A DNA stretch of 64,000 nucleotides from RUG11783 sp964599695 (lineage in GTDB: Bacteria; Bacillota; Clostridia; Oscillospirales; Ruminococcaceae). Every line of letters begins with the position of its first letter. Position 1 is the stretch's first letter. The DNA lies in contig CAZRGP010000003.1 in the NCBI GenBank assembly GCA_964599695.1, positions 1 to 64,000 of the forward strand. The letters run 5' to 3'. A program made the position numbers and the translations under genes. A model generated the notes under the pieces. The model had not been told where the DNA came from. It was given only the letters and a program-made list of their open reading frames with translations, and searched no databases. Shown here piece by piece: positions 24,719 through 33,171 of the stretch.

Positions 24719-26776
24719 TCACACCTTCATTGCTGCTTCATAGGCGGACCAGATGACCGTTCGAAGGTTGCCGACCTTTCCGCTGTCCCCGACGATCCAG
24801 GTTTTCTTTCTTCCCTTGGTATCCAGCGGAGCTGGGCGGTATCCGACCGCGGCGATCACCGAATCACAAGGGATCTCGATCATTTTTCCTTCCTTATCGG
24901 AGCAGACTACCTTTCCCTCATCCACTTCTTTCAGAGTGGTCTCCAGGTAAACAGGGACCTTTTTCCAGTCGAAGTATTCCCTGAGATAGGAGCTGTTGGC
25001 GAGGCACACGCCCTTCTGAGCCACCAGGTCATCCTTCATCTCGATGATCACGGGTTCCTTGCCCTGCAGGTACAGTCCGTAAGCGATCTCGCATCCGGTA
25101 AGGCCTCCGCCGATGACAGCTACCCGCTGACCGACTTCCGCACCCAGGAGATAATCACAGGCTTCCACCGCTTTGTCGAAACCTTTTACGCTTCCCAGCC
25201 GTATCGGGGCCGATCCGGTGGCGACAATGACAGGCATTCCTTCAAACTGTGACAGATCCCGGATATCCTGGCCGAAGTGAACTTCGATCTTCAGATCCTC
25301 CATCTGTTTTACATACCATTTCAGGAGATCTCTCAGTTTTCCCTTAAAGGGTTCGGAACTGGCCGCGATGAAAGCGCCGCCGAGGGCATCGCCCTTCTCA
25401 TAGATCACCGGCTCATGGCCGCGAAGTTTCAGCACCCTCGCTGCTTCCATTCCACCGATGCCGCCTCCAATAATGGCGACCTTCTTCGGATCGGTCGTTT
25501 TCCGGATACAGTGCTTGTTCCACTGCATGGTCTCCGCATTCACGGCGCAGCGGCTCAGGTTCAGGCTGTCCTGGAGATCCTGATCATTGGGAACTCCCTT
25601 GTAATGCGCCATGTTGAAGCATCCGTTGTGGCAGAGGATGCAGGGGCGGATCTCGTCTTCCCTTCCCTCCATCAGCTTGGTCACCCACTCCTGATCCGCG
25701 AGGAAGTTCCGGGCGAATCCTGCCGCGTCCAGTTTTCCTTCCGCTATGGCATCCGCAGCGGTCCTGGGATCCATCCTTCCGGCGCAGACCACCGGAATAT
25801 CCACGTAAGGCTTCAGTTCCTCCACATCCGCCAGGTTGCAGTTCTCCGGCATATAGATGGGCGGATGAGCCCAGTACCACGCGTCATATGTCCCGTTGTC
25901 GCAGTTGAGCATGTCATATCCCGCATCCTGCAGGAACTTCGCGGCGATCTTCGATTCCTCCATATCCCTTCCGGCTTCCACATAGTCCTCACCGGGGAGC
26001 GCGCCTTCACGGAAGCCTTTGGTCCTTGATACGACCGAGTACCTCAGCGAGACCGGGAAGTCCTTGCCGCAGGCAGCCTTGATCGCCTTCACGATCTCCG
26101 CGGCGAAGCGGTAACGGTTCTCCAGGGAGCCGCCGTACTCATCCGTGCGCTTGTTGACATATTTCAGAGTGAACTGGTCCAGAAGGTATCCTTCGTGTAC
26201 CGCATGGATCTCCACACCGTCTACGCCCGCGTCCTTGAGAAGGACAGCGCATTTCGCAAAGGAGTCGATGAATTCCTGGATCTCCTCTATGGTCATCTCC
26301 CTGGACGGCACCTTGTCCGACCAGCGGTTGGGAGACGGTGACGCGGTAGCGGTGATCTTGTCAAGATTCATAAACGGCTTTGAGACCGTGCGCAGGAAAG
26401 GATTCGTGTAGAGCTTCTCCATCATCTCGGATACCGTGAAGCTTCTTCCGAACCCGGCAGTCAGCTGCACGAAGAGTTTGGCTCCGGTCTTATGGAACTC
26501 CGGCATCCACTCCTTCAGATCCTCGTACATCTTTTTGTTTTTATGGAGCCACTGACCGAACATGGGGTTATAGACCGGCTGGCATCCGGGCAGGACCAGG
26601 CCTGCATTGTTCTTTGCTACTTCCAGGATAAATCTGGCTCCTGCCTTGTCAAAATGGTTCTTCTCCATCCATCCGAACAGGTCCGTTCCGCCCATGGAGG
26701 TCAGGACGATCCTGTTCTTGATCTCGACGTTGCCGATCTTCCAGGGAGTAAACAGGGGCTCAAGTCTTTTTTCCAT
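24719..26776 (-). CDS. Fe-S flavoenzyme: old-yellow-enzyme/enoate reductase type (BaiCD/FadH-like)
   Basis: This 685-aa protein has three parts. An N-terminal FMN-binding TIM barrel (about 1-370) contains EIHAVHEGYLLDQF and CAGRM. A Cys-rich 4Fe-4S segment contains CILCHNGC. A C-terminal FAD/NAD(P) domain has the dinucleotide motif AIIGGGIGGMEAARVL and a second VAVIGGGLTGCE. Family members reduce C=C bonds in enoates, dienoyl-CoA or bile-acid intermediates. Its ATG overlaps the stop of the AcnX small-subunit gene by one base (TGATG), so it is translationally linked to a dehydratase. It may therefore reduce the unsaturated product of that enzyme. Confidence 0.9.
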   Translation of the reverse strand: MEKRLEPLFTPWKIGNVEIKNRIVLTSMGGTDLFGWMEKNHFDKAGARFILEVAKNNAGLVLPGCQPVYNPMFGQWLHKNKKMYEDLKEWMPEFHKTGAKLFVQLTAGFGRSFTVSEMMEKLYTNPFLRTVSKPFMNLDKITATASPSPNRWSDKVPSREMTIEEIQEFIDSFAKCAVLLKDAGVDGVEIHAVHEGYLLDQFTLKYVNKRTDEYGGSLENRYRFAAEIVKAIKAACGKDFPVSLRYSVVSRTKGFREGALPGEDYVEAGRDMEESKIAAKFLQDAGYDMLNCDNGTYDAWYWAHPPIYMPENCNLADVEELKPYVDIPVVCAGRMDPRTAADAIAEGKLDAAGFARNFLADQEWVTKLMEGREDEIRPCILCHNGCFNMAHYKGVPNDQDLQDSLNLSRCAVNAETMQWNKHCIRKTTDPKKVAIIGGGIGGMEAARVLKLRGHEPVIYEKGDALGGAFIAASSEPFKGKLRDLLKWYVKQMEDLKIEVHFGQDIRDLSQFEGMPVIVATGSAPIRLGSVKGFDKAVEACDYLLGAEVGQRVAVIGGGLTGCEIAYGLYLQGKEPVIIEMKDDLVAQKGVCLANSSYLREYFDWKKVPVYLETTLKEVDEGKVVCSDKEGKMIEIPCDSVIAAVGYRPAPLDTKGRKKTWIVGDSGKVGNLRTVIWSAYEAAMKV

Positions 26777-27225
26777 CAGTTTCTTTCCACCTCCACTTTT
26801 CCATCCTCGTATACATGTATTATATCCCCTTCTTTCACATACCCGAGGAATTCTTCTCCCAGATCATCCACCAGAACGATGGGATTGTCCGACCAGTTAT
26901 AGGTGAGCACCGCGCCGGCTACCGCCAGGGTGTCCGCTTTCTTGCTGAACAGCATGCAGCTCGGTCCGACTCCCATGCAGGAAGCGCAGTAGAACACCAT
27001 GCCGCCCGTTGTGGATCCGATCGTCTCGGGAAGACACAGCGCCTTTCCGGGCATCAGTTTCCTGTACAGTTCGGGGTTGTTGTGATCCTGGATCTCGCCT
27101 TTTTTGTTGAGAAAGGATCCCGCCGTTTTCAGGCTTGCGAGCGTATTGAATCCGCTGTGTGTGACCAGGGCCTCGGCATCGACTCTGCCGGGTACCACGA
27201 CACGTCCGTTGAATGTCCTTGTCAT
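26776..27225 (-). CDS. Aconitase X swivel-domain subunit (DUF126)
   Basis: This 149-aa protein is the small subunit of a split aconitase X. The active-site serine region is seen as LPETIGSTTGGMVFYCA, and the N-terminus (FNGRVVVPGRVDAEALVT) is typical of the swivel domain. It overlaps the large-subunit gene by 4 bp and the flavoenzyme gene by 1 bp. Known AcnX enzymes dehydrate cis-3-hydroxy-L-proline or, in archaea, mevalonate 5-phosphate. Which reaction applies here is unknown. Confidence 0.88.
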   Translation of the reverse strand: MTRTFNGRVVVPGRVDAEALVTHSGFNTLASLKTAGSFLNKKGEIQDHNNPELYRKLMPGKALCLPETIGSTTGGMVFYCASCMGVGPSCMLFSKKADTLAVAGAVLTYNWSDNPIVLVDDLGEEFLGYVKEGDIIHVYEDGKVEVERN

Positions 27226-28499
27226 GACAGTTTTCCTCCCGTTACGATCTCGACGAGTTCCTCTTCGCTGTAGAATCTTGCTTTGGAATAGTATCTCAGT
27301 TTATTCGAGGCGGTGATGATCCTCACCTTGTCCGTTAAAGGATTGGAAGTGTATGAAAGCGGGCAAAGACCGCTGACCGTTACTCCCATCCTGCGAAGCT
27401 TTGCTGCATCCTCCGGATAGGCGCTCTCAAAGTGTTTGCGCACATCCGAGGCCGCGCAGAAAATAGTGGGTATCGTGAGCGTATCCCTTCCGTTCTTTTT
27501 CAGCCCTTTCTCCAGCCTTCCGGTCCAGTCCAGCAGCTGATTCAGGGAGAAGTGGGGGCAGCCGGCAAATGCCATCTGAGGCTCGCCTTCCGTCGTCCAC
27601 GCGACAGGATAGGAAGCCTTGACCCTCGCGATTTCTTCTTCGTCGATGACGAAATGCTTCGCGTTTTCACGTATCAATGACTCACCGAGATCCTTCGCCT
27701 CCGGAGTCAGGTTCTCCACGTGATAGAGGCCGACGGAACCGTTGGAGGCGCTTGCGGCGCCCATATCCTTCAGATAGTCCTTGGCTCTCTGATCCAGTTC
27801 CGTTCCCAGAAAACGGTCCAGTCCCTTGATATACGGGACGTCCTCCACGCATTTGAAGCCGATGGCGCTTCCAAGCAGCTGAGGTTCGGGAAGTTTGTCG
27901 CACTTCACCTCGACGACCCAGTCCGCTTTTCTTCCTTCATCGGTGAGCAGTCCGAATTCGGGAACATACCCCAGAATATTGCTCATGATCTCCAGGATCC
28001 CGGAGTTGCGGTTGCACCTGGCCCCAAGGACCGAGTTCGCGTAGGATACCGCCGAGGATTCCGCCCAGCCGAGGATATCTCCCCTTTGGGGAATATTGCC
28101 GACTTCATCCATATATGCGGTGCAGGTGTAGGCATTCTCATCCTTAATGCCCATCTTCTCCCATTCCTTCTCCATCCGTCTCTGGTTGGAGAAGATCACT
28201 TTGAACACCATCTTGTCCGCGAAGCCGATCGGAACATGACTCTCGATCCCCCTCGGATCCGTGGTGAACTTTTGCTTGGGCAGCGCGCCAGCCTTGATCA
28301 GGCGGTCCATCAGCTCAAACACGGGTTTCCACGTCAGGGACCCCGTCCCGATCACCGCATGCCCCATTTTTCCGGTGATCGGCACCATTCTCTCCGCTCC
28401 GAACGCTTCCCCGTACATGACGAGGGTATTCAGGACCCGTTTCATCTCGTCGCCCTTTTCCCCGCGTTCGATCGCTTTCAATTCCTCGTTCAGGATCAT
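27222..28499 (-). CDS. Aconitase X catalytic subunit (DUF521)
   Basis: This 425-aa large subunit of AcnX carries the WAESSAVSYANSVLGARCNR segment. Three widely spaced cysteines, in AGCPHFS, IFCAASD and GLCPLSY (about residues 314, 348 and 379), correspond to the expected iron-sulfur ligands. I chose the ATG at 28499 because AGGAGGA lies seven bases upstream. The GTG two codons earlier abuts that site. It begins a three-gene unit with the swivel subunit and an enoate-reductase-type flavoenzyme, which suggests a dehydration-reduction sequence on a hydroxy acid. Confidence 0.9.
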   Translation of the reverse strand: MILNEELKAIERGEKGDEMKRVLNTLVMYGEAFGAERMVPITGKMGHAVIGTGSLTWKPVFELMDRLIKAGALPKQKFTTDPRGIESHVPIGFADKMVFKVIFSNQRRMEKEWEKMGIKDENAYTCTAYMDEVGNIPQRGDILGWAESSAVSYANSVLGARCNRNSGILEIMSNILGYVPEFGLLTDEGRKADWVVEVKCDKLPEPQLLGSAIGFKCVEDVPYIKGLDRFLGTELDQRAKDYLKDMGAASASNGSVGLYHVENLTPEAKDLGESLIRENAKHFVIDEEEIARVKASYPVAWTTEGEPQMAFAGCPHFSLNQLLDWTGRLEKGLKKNGRDTLTIPTIFCAASDVRKHFESAYPEDAAKLRRMGVTVSGLCPLSYTSNPLTDKVRIITASNKLRYYSKARFYSEEELVEIVTGGKLS

Positions 28500-28573
28500 A
28501 GGCACTCCTCCTCTCTTTCACTGCAGCCGGCCTTCGGCTCTAATATCGTTCAGAATTAAACTTTTCTGAATCT

Positions 28574-28617
28574 ATCATAATATTTCTGTCTGTCCATATC
28601 AATACTTATAGTATCGA
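28574..28617 (-). promoter_or_regulatory. Promoter and candidate operator of the AcnX operon
   Basis: On the minus strand TTGATA (28597-28602), a 17-bp spacer and TATGAT (28574-28579) make a good sigma-70 promoter about 75 bp before the AcnX start. An imperfect palindrome at 28599-28617 (TCGATACT-ATA-AGTATTGA on the minus strand, one mismatch) overlaps the -35 box and may be a repressor or activator site. No regulator gene lies beside it. Confidence 0.55.
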
Positions 28618-28662
28618 TTGTACTGCAAAATCTTTTTATAAAACAGTTTTTTGTTATAAAAA

Positions 28663-28682
28663 GACCGGCCCGAAGGCCGGTC
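28663..28682 (-). terminator. Terminator after MFS transporter gene
   Basis: An 8-bp GC-rich stem (28663-28670 with 28675-28682, loop CGAA) is followed by TTTTTATAA on the minus strand. It separates the MFS gene from the AcnX operon. A second AT-rich inverted repeat (28633-28641 with 28654-28662) directly follows it and overlaps the T-tract. Confidence 0.85.
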
Positions 28683-28711
28683 CTTGTTGAAAATGTTTCA
28701 GAGATCCGGAA

Positions 28712-30136
28712 TCATGCCTGCTCGGCTTCTTCCTCATGACCCGCGTCGTTCAGGTCGACGTTCTGTGTCTCACGCAGATGCTGTTTGACATAAATGATGG
28801 AGAGCACCATGAACGGGATAAAGAATACGAGCTGGATCAGTCCAATCCTTCTGGATCCGATGAACTGATAGAGAACACCGATGATGATGGTGAGGACCAT
28901 GTTGGAGAGCGCGGTGTACTGAAGCAGTCCGACAACGGAAGCTCTCATCTCTGTAGGTACGGATTCCGAAGGAACCACGATATACAGCAGATCGGAGAAA
29001 GACCAAAGTCCGCCGTACATCAGACCCTGTGCTACAGCGAGAACGATCGGGCTTGCGCCGAATACGGCGCTCAGCACAAAGACCACCTCGCCCACGAGTG
29101 CCAGCATTCCGAAGAGAATGCCGGATTTCTTTCTTCCGAGCCAGTCGGTGAGGAACCCGCTGAAGAAGGCGAATATGGCGTAAACGATAGGCTCAACGGT
29201 ATAGAACACGTTCATCTGCTCATTGGTCATGCCGTAAGCCAGCATGGTCTCTGCCGCATATCCGGTGAGCGCGACTGCGCACATAAAAAGCGTGAGGATC
29301 AGGATCAGGGACTTGATCTGCTTATCGTGGAACATGTACTTGAATGTTTCACCGATGCTCATGCTGGACTTCTTCTTCGCTGCTGCCTCTTCGGCCTCGC
29401 GCTTTTTCTCTTCATCCGACTTCTCGAGTTCCTCGATCTTTCCCTGCAGGAAGACCGGGGTCTCTTTCAGGAAGACGATCGAGATCACTCCGACAGCAAG
29501 GGCAACGACGACCGGAATGAGGAAAACTCTTCTCCAGGTGGTGAGATCCGCAGGATCATAGAAAATACTGCGCAGTACGCCGATCAGGGAAACACTGAGA
29601 AGCGCGATTCCCTTGGTGACGCTGGCATAGGTAGCTCTGCGCTCCTTGGGAGATACTTCCATGATGTAGATGACCTGCATGTCGTTCGGTGTAAAGAACC
29701 CGTAAAGAACAGAACCGATAATGAACCAGACATAGTTCGGCGCCACCATGCAAAGCAGCATTCCGATGCCCATCCCCAGCGTATTGATGACCAGGAAGAT
29801 CTTGCGTCCGAATTTATCGGAGAGCGTCTTATACAAAGGCAGTAAAGCGGTGAACAGATAGGTGGGTATCGTAGTGACCGCCATCTTGCTGACTGCGCTT
29901 GCGTACTCGTCGGAAGCGGCATCCGCGTTCGGGATCTTGAACAGGTCAAAGATAGCATACGGCCGCATCAGGTTGATATTACTGGTAATCTCATCGACCA
30001 CATAGATGATCGTAAGGACGATCATTACGAATGCGATGTTCTTCAGAACGGCGAGACTTTCCGCCTCTTTCTTACGGAGCACCGCGATCTGCTGCTGTTT
30101 TTTCGCGGAAACGGCAGCGTTGTTTTCTTCGCTCAT
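28712..30136 (-). CDS. Major facilitator superfamily transporter
   Basis: This 474-aa transporter has about twelve membrane helices and the MFS loop motif KTLSDKFGRKIFLV between helices 2 and 3, repeated as GFLTDWLGRKKSG in the second half. A charged cytoplasmic insert (EELEKSDEEKKREAEEAA) sits between the halves. The ATG at 30136 is nine bases after AAGGGGA; ATGs further upstream are too close to that site. It resembles metabolite:proton symporters. It is a separate transcript from the AcnX operon but may transport that pathway's substrate. Confidence 0.9.
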   Translation of the reverse strand: MSEENNAAVSAKKQQQIAVLRKKEAESLAVLKNIAFVMIVLTIIYVVDEITSNINLMRPYAIFDLFKIPNADAASDEYASAVSKMAVTTIPTYLFTALLPLYKTLSDKFGRKIFLVINTLGMGIGMLLCMVAPNYVWFIIGSVLYGFFTPNDMQVIYIMEVSPKERRATYASVTKGIALLSVSLIGVLRSIFYDPADLTTWRRVFLIPVVVALAVGVISIVFLKETPVFLQGKIEELEKSDEEKKREAEEAAAKKKSSMSIGETFKYMFHDKQIKSLILILTLFMCAVALTGYAAETMLAYGMTNEQMNVFYTVEPIVYAIFAFFSGFLTDWLGRKKSGILFGMLALVGEVVFVLSAVFGASPIVLAVAQGLMYGGLWSFSDLLYIVVPSESVPTEMRASVVGLLQYTALSNMVLTIIIGVLYQFIGSRRIGLIQLVFFIPFMVLSIIYVKQHLRETQNVDLNDAGHEEEAEQA

Positions 30137-30192
30137 ACTTCTCATTCCCCTTTTATATTTTACATACATATCTTCGTATGCTTACTTGTATC

Positions 30193-30222
30193 ATTATATG
30201 GCATCCGACTGTGCGATTACAA
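30193..30222 (-). promoter_or_regulatory. Probable promoter of the MFS gene
   Basis: On the minus strand TTGTAA (30217-30222), an 18-bp spacer and a consensus TATAAT (30193-30198) lie about 60 bp before the MFS start codon. Confidence 0.5.
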
Positions 30223-30244
30223 CAAAGTTGCAGTATTCCTGTCC

Positions 30245-30262
30245 AATTTGCATATACAAATT
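30245..30262. repeat. Inverted repeat in divergent intergenic region
   Basis: AATTTGCATATACAAATT is a near-perfect palindrome (AATTTG and CAAATT arms, 6-bp centre). It lies between the divergent MFS and hydrolase genes and upstream of the MFS -35 box. It may be an operator serving one or both genes. Confidence 0.4.
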
Positions 30263-30368
30263 CACGAATAGATATACGGAAATGCGCTTTCACAGACTAC
30301 TTTGGTAGGATGTTTTCACGTTAATGAAGGTATATTTTTAAATGAGTTACAAGAGGAGGAACGATACG

Positions 30369-31361
30369 ATGAGCAACTTCCCTATTGACGAAGTACTGGA
30401 TGTGAACATAAACGGCGATGTTCAGAACCTGCATATCCGCGGCACACACAGCACCGATCCGGTCCTGCTGTTTGTCCACGGCGGCCCCGGCGTCTGCGAC
30501 CGCAGCTGGGTCATGCCGAAACAGTCCCCTTATCTGGCGGACAGTTTCATCATGGTCTGCTGGGATCAGAGAATGGCGGGGAAAAGCTACCGCCGCAAGA
30601 AAGTAAACGACCCCATGTCCCTCGACCAGGTCGTTGAAGATATGAATCAGGTCGTCGGATACCTCTGCGAGCGTTTCAACAAGAAAAAGATCTACATCGT
30701 GGGTCACAGCTGGGGAACCGCGCTCTCCTGCCTCTTCCTGCCGAAACATCCCGAGCAGATCGCAGCCTATGTCGGCATGGGACAGTTCGTCAACGGACCG
30801 AAGAATGAAAAACTCAGCTACGACTTTGTCATGAACTACGCCAAAGAGCACGGTGATACCAAAGCGATACGGGATCTTGAGAAGATCGGCGAGCCGATCA
30901 AGGGTCTTTACGCGGGCGGGATCGATGCGCTCCTGGTCCAGCGCGATTACATGACCAAGTTCGGAGGCGGAAGCTGGAAGGAAAAGGAAACCATCTTTAA
31001 TTCTGTACTGAGACCTTTCCTCACCAGCGGTGAGTACAGCCTGATTCCGGACTTTTACCGCTATTACAAGGGTTCCTACCACAGCATCCACAAGATCTGG
31101 ACCGATGTCGTTGCACTTCGTTTTGATGAGAGCGTGAAGAAACTGGATGTTCCTGTGTTTCTGTTCCAGGGTGACCACGACCAGAACACACCGACTGTCC
31201 TGGCTAAGGAGTGGTTCGACAATCTGGAAGCGCCCTACAAGGAATACGTTCCGTTCCATGAGTCCGCCCATTCTCCCATAAAGGAAGAACCGGAACTGTG
31301 GGGAAACACCCTGAAAGAAAAGCTTCTCGCACTGGAGAAAGCGCAGCCAACCTCCTGCTGA
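30369..31361 (+). CDS. Alpha/beta hydrolase, proline-iminopeptidase-like
   Basis: This 330-aa cytoplasmic hydrolase has the oxyanion segment VHGGPG, the nucleophile elbow GHSWGT, an acid residue in FQGDHDQNTP and the catalytic histidine in HESAHSP. HGGPG with GHSWG is typical of proline iminopeptidases (family S33) and related esterases. The ATG at 30369 follows AGGAGGA by eight bases. It is divergent from the MFS transporter and ends near a bidirectional terminator. The true substrate is unknown. Confidence 0.88.
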   Translation: MSNFPIDEVLDVNINGDVQNLHIRGTHSTDPVLLFVHGGPGVCDRSWVMPKQSPYLADSFIMVCWDQRMAGKSYRRKKVNDPMSLDQVVEDMNQVVGYLCERFNKKKIYIVGHSWGTALSCLFLPKHPEQIAAYVGMGQFVNGPKNEKLSYDFVMNYAKEHGDTKAIRDLEKIGEPIKGLYAGGIDALLVQRDYMTKFGGGSWKEKETIFNSVLRPFLTSGEYSLIPDFYRYYKGSYHSIHKIWTDVVALRFDESVKKLDVPVFLFQGDHDQNTPTVLAKEWFDNLEAPYKEYVPFHESAHSPIKEEPELWGNTLKEKLLALEKAQPTSC

Positions 31362-31400
31362 ATAACATATCGGCAAACGGACGAATTACAGCACTACAAA

Positions 31401-31436
31401 AAACCAGAGCACACCGGAAAGAGTTTGCTCTGGTTT
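31401..31436. terminator. Bidirectional terminator between convergent genes
   Basis: An 11-bp stem (31401-31411 with 31426-31436) has T-runs on both sides. It lies between the convergent hydrolase and exonuclease III genes and probably ends both. Confidence 0.8.
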
Positions 31437-31447
31437 TCTCATTCTGC

Positions 31448-32200
31448 TTACTCCAGGACCAGTTCCACCGGGCAGTGGTCCGACCCGTATATCTCGCTGT
31501 GGATGTCCACGCTTCTGAGACGTTCTCTGAGCGCTTCGGAGACGATAAAATAGTCGATGCGCCAGCCGGCATTGTTTTCCCGGGCATGGAAGCGGTAGGA
31601 CCACCAGGAATAGATCCCCTCCCTGTCAGGATAGAAATAACGGAACGTATCGATGAATCCGCTTCCGAGGAGGATCGTCATCTTCTCCCTCTCCTGATCA
31701 GAGAATCCCGCGTTGCCCCGGTTGGATTTGGGATTCTTCAGGTCGATCTCTTCATGGGCCACATTGAGGTCCCCGCAGAAGATGACCGGCTTGCGCTCTT
31801 CCAGTTTTTTCAGGTAAGCCAGGAACGCCTCTTCCCAGGCCATGCGGTAGTCGATCCTTGCCAGTCCGTCCTGGGCGTTCGGGGTATATACCGTGATAAA
31901 GAAATAATCCTCAAACTCAAGGGTGATCACGCGGCCTTCATGGTCGTGTTCCTCGACCCCGATGCCGTAGGACACCGAGAGCGGTTCAATTCTCGTGAAG
32001 ATCGCTGTTCCGGAGTACCCCTTCTTCTCCGCGTAGTTCCAGTACTGGTGATATCCGGGAAGATCCAGCGAGATCTGTCCCTCCTGAAGTTTGGTCTCCT
32101 GAAGACAGAACACATCCGCGTCCAGGGCACGAAAACTGTCCATAAAACCTTTGCCGACACAGGCGCGGAGCCCGTTGACATTCCAGGATATAAATTTCAT
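31448..32200 (-). CDS. xth: Exodeoxyribonuclease III
   Basis: This 250-aa Mg-dependent AP endonuclease / 3'-5' exonuclease acts in base excision repair. It has the complete motif series: FISWNVNGLRA, LQETKLQ, YTPNAQDGL, GDLNVAHEEIDL, WRIDYF and the terminal GSDHCPVEL. Length is typical. The start has AGGAG. It stands alone between two hairpin terminators. Confidence in the family is very high. Confidence 0.97.
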   Translation of the reverse strand: MKFISWNVNGLRACVGKGFMDSFRALDADVFCLQETKLQEGQISLDLPGYHQYWNYAEKKGYSGTAIFTRIEPLSVSYGIGVEEHDHEGRVITLEFEDYFFITVYTPNAQDGLARIDYRMAWEEAFLAYLKKLEERKPVIFCGDLNVAHEEIDLKNPKSNRGNAGFSDQEREKMTILLGSGFIDTFRYFYPDREGIYSWWSYRFHARENNAGWRIDYFIVSEALRERLRSVDIHSEIYGSDHCPVELVLE

Positions 32201-32215
32201 CTGTTTCTCCTAAAA

Positions 32216-32240
32216 AGGGCACACCATTCCGGTGTGCCCT
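32216..32240 (-). terminator. Terminator of the nrdG-nrdD-trxB operon
   Basis: A 10-bp perfect stem (32216-32225 with 32231-32240) is followed by TTTTT on the minus strand, 11 bp after the trxB stop. Confidence 0.85.
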
Positions 32241-32250
32241 GAATCAATGA

Positions 32251-33171
32251 TCAAAGGGTGTCCAGATAACGGCACGCAGCCACCGCTGCCACCGCTCCGT
32301 CTCCGGTCGCTGTGGTGATCTGACGCACTCTCTTGGATCTGCAGTCACCTGCAACGAAGACACCGGGCGTCTTTGTCACACAGTCCTCTCCTGCGTCCAC
32401 ATATCCGTACTCATTGAGATCGGCGACATGTGTGAACGGCTCGTTCTCCGGCATCTGCCCGATCGCTACGAACACCGCGTCGCAGTCCACGAGGGAATAC
32501 TCCTCGGTCTCCGTATTATAGAGAATGACTCCTGTGAGTTCATCCTTTCCTTCCAGCGCATCCACTACGCTGTTGTAGATGAAGTCCACATTAGCGGTGT
32601 TCTTCAGTTTGCGGACGAGCTGCTCTTCTCCTGTGAGGAATGCAAGGTTCTGAATGACCGTCACCTGAGAGCATCTCTCGGAGAGCATGACCGCCTCCTG
32701 AAGGGCGCTGTTTCCTCCGCCGATCACAGCGACGTGCTTGCCGGCATAGAAGGCGCCGTCACAGACGGCGCAGTAGGAAACACCGTTTCCGGTAAGCTCC
32801 TCTTCCCTCTGGACTCCGAGAGGACGGTGTTTGGAACCTGCTGCGATGATCACGGCCCTGCAGAGATATTCGCCTGCATCGGTGGTGACCTTCTTCAGAT
32901 CGCCCTCCGAAACCACATCGGTGACCTCTGCCATATCGATCTCCGCACCCTGCCCCAGCGCCTGGTTCACAAGGACCTCGGCAAACTCATTGCCGCTCAT
33001 CTCGATGTAACCCGGATAGTTCTCCACCTTCGGGGAGTGTGTGATCTGTCCGCCAAACGCTTCCTTCTCGAGGACCAGCACCGTCTTTCCGGCGCGTCTT
33101 GCGTAGATGGCTGCCGTGAGTCCGGCAGGGCCGGACCCAACGACGATGATATCATAAACTTTCTTATCCAC
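32251..33171 (-). CDS. trxB: Thioredoxin reductase
   Basis: This 306-aa NADPH:disulfide oxidoreductase has the FAD motif VGSGPAGLTAAIYA, the redox pair CAVCDG (CxxC), the NADPH motif VIGGGNSALQEA and the C-terminal FVAGDCR. Length is normal. The start is a GTG that overlaps the nrdD stop by 8 bp. Coupling to an NrdD that carries its own redoxin domain suggests that this reductase recycles that domain. No separate thioredoxin gene lies nearby. Confidence 0.95.
   Translation of the reverse strand: MDKKVYDIIVVGSGPAGLTAAIYARRAGKTVLVLEKEAFGGQITHSPKVENYPGYIEMSGNEFAEVLVNQALGQGAEIDMAEVTDVVSEGDLKKVTTDAGEYLCRAVIIAAGSKHRPLGVQREEELTGNGVSYCAVCDGAFYAGKHVAVIGGGNSALQEAVMLSERCSQVTVIQNLAFLTGEEQLVRKLKNTANVDFIYNSVVDALEGKDELTGVILYNTETEEYSLVDCDAVFVAIGQMPENEPFTHVADLNEYGYVDAGEDCVTKTPGVFVAGDCRSKRVRQITTATGDGAVAAVAACRYLDTL

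Noticed and set aside
28736..29845. 369-aa plus-strand open frame
   Set aside because: Antisense to the MFS transporter; charged low-information translation with no motif.
30321..31376. 351-aa minus-strand open frame
   Set aside because: Antisense to the proline-iminopeptidase-like hydrolase, which has a clear GHSWG elbow and a strong ribosome binding site.
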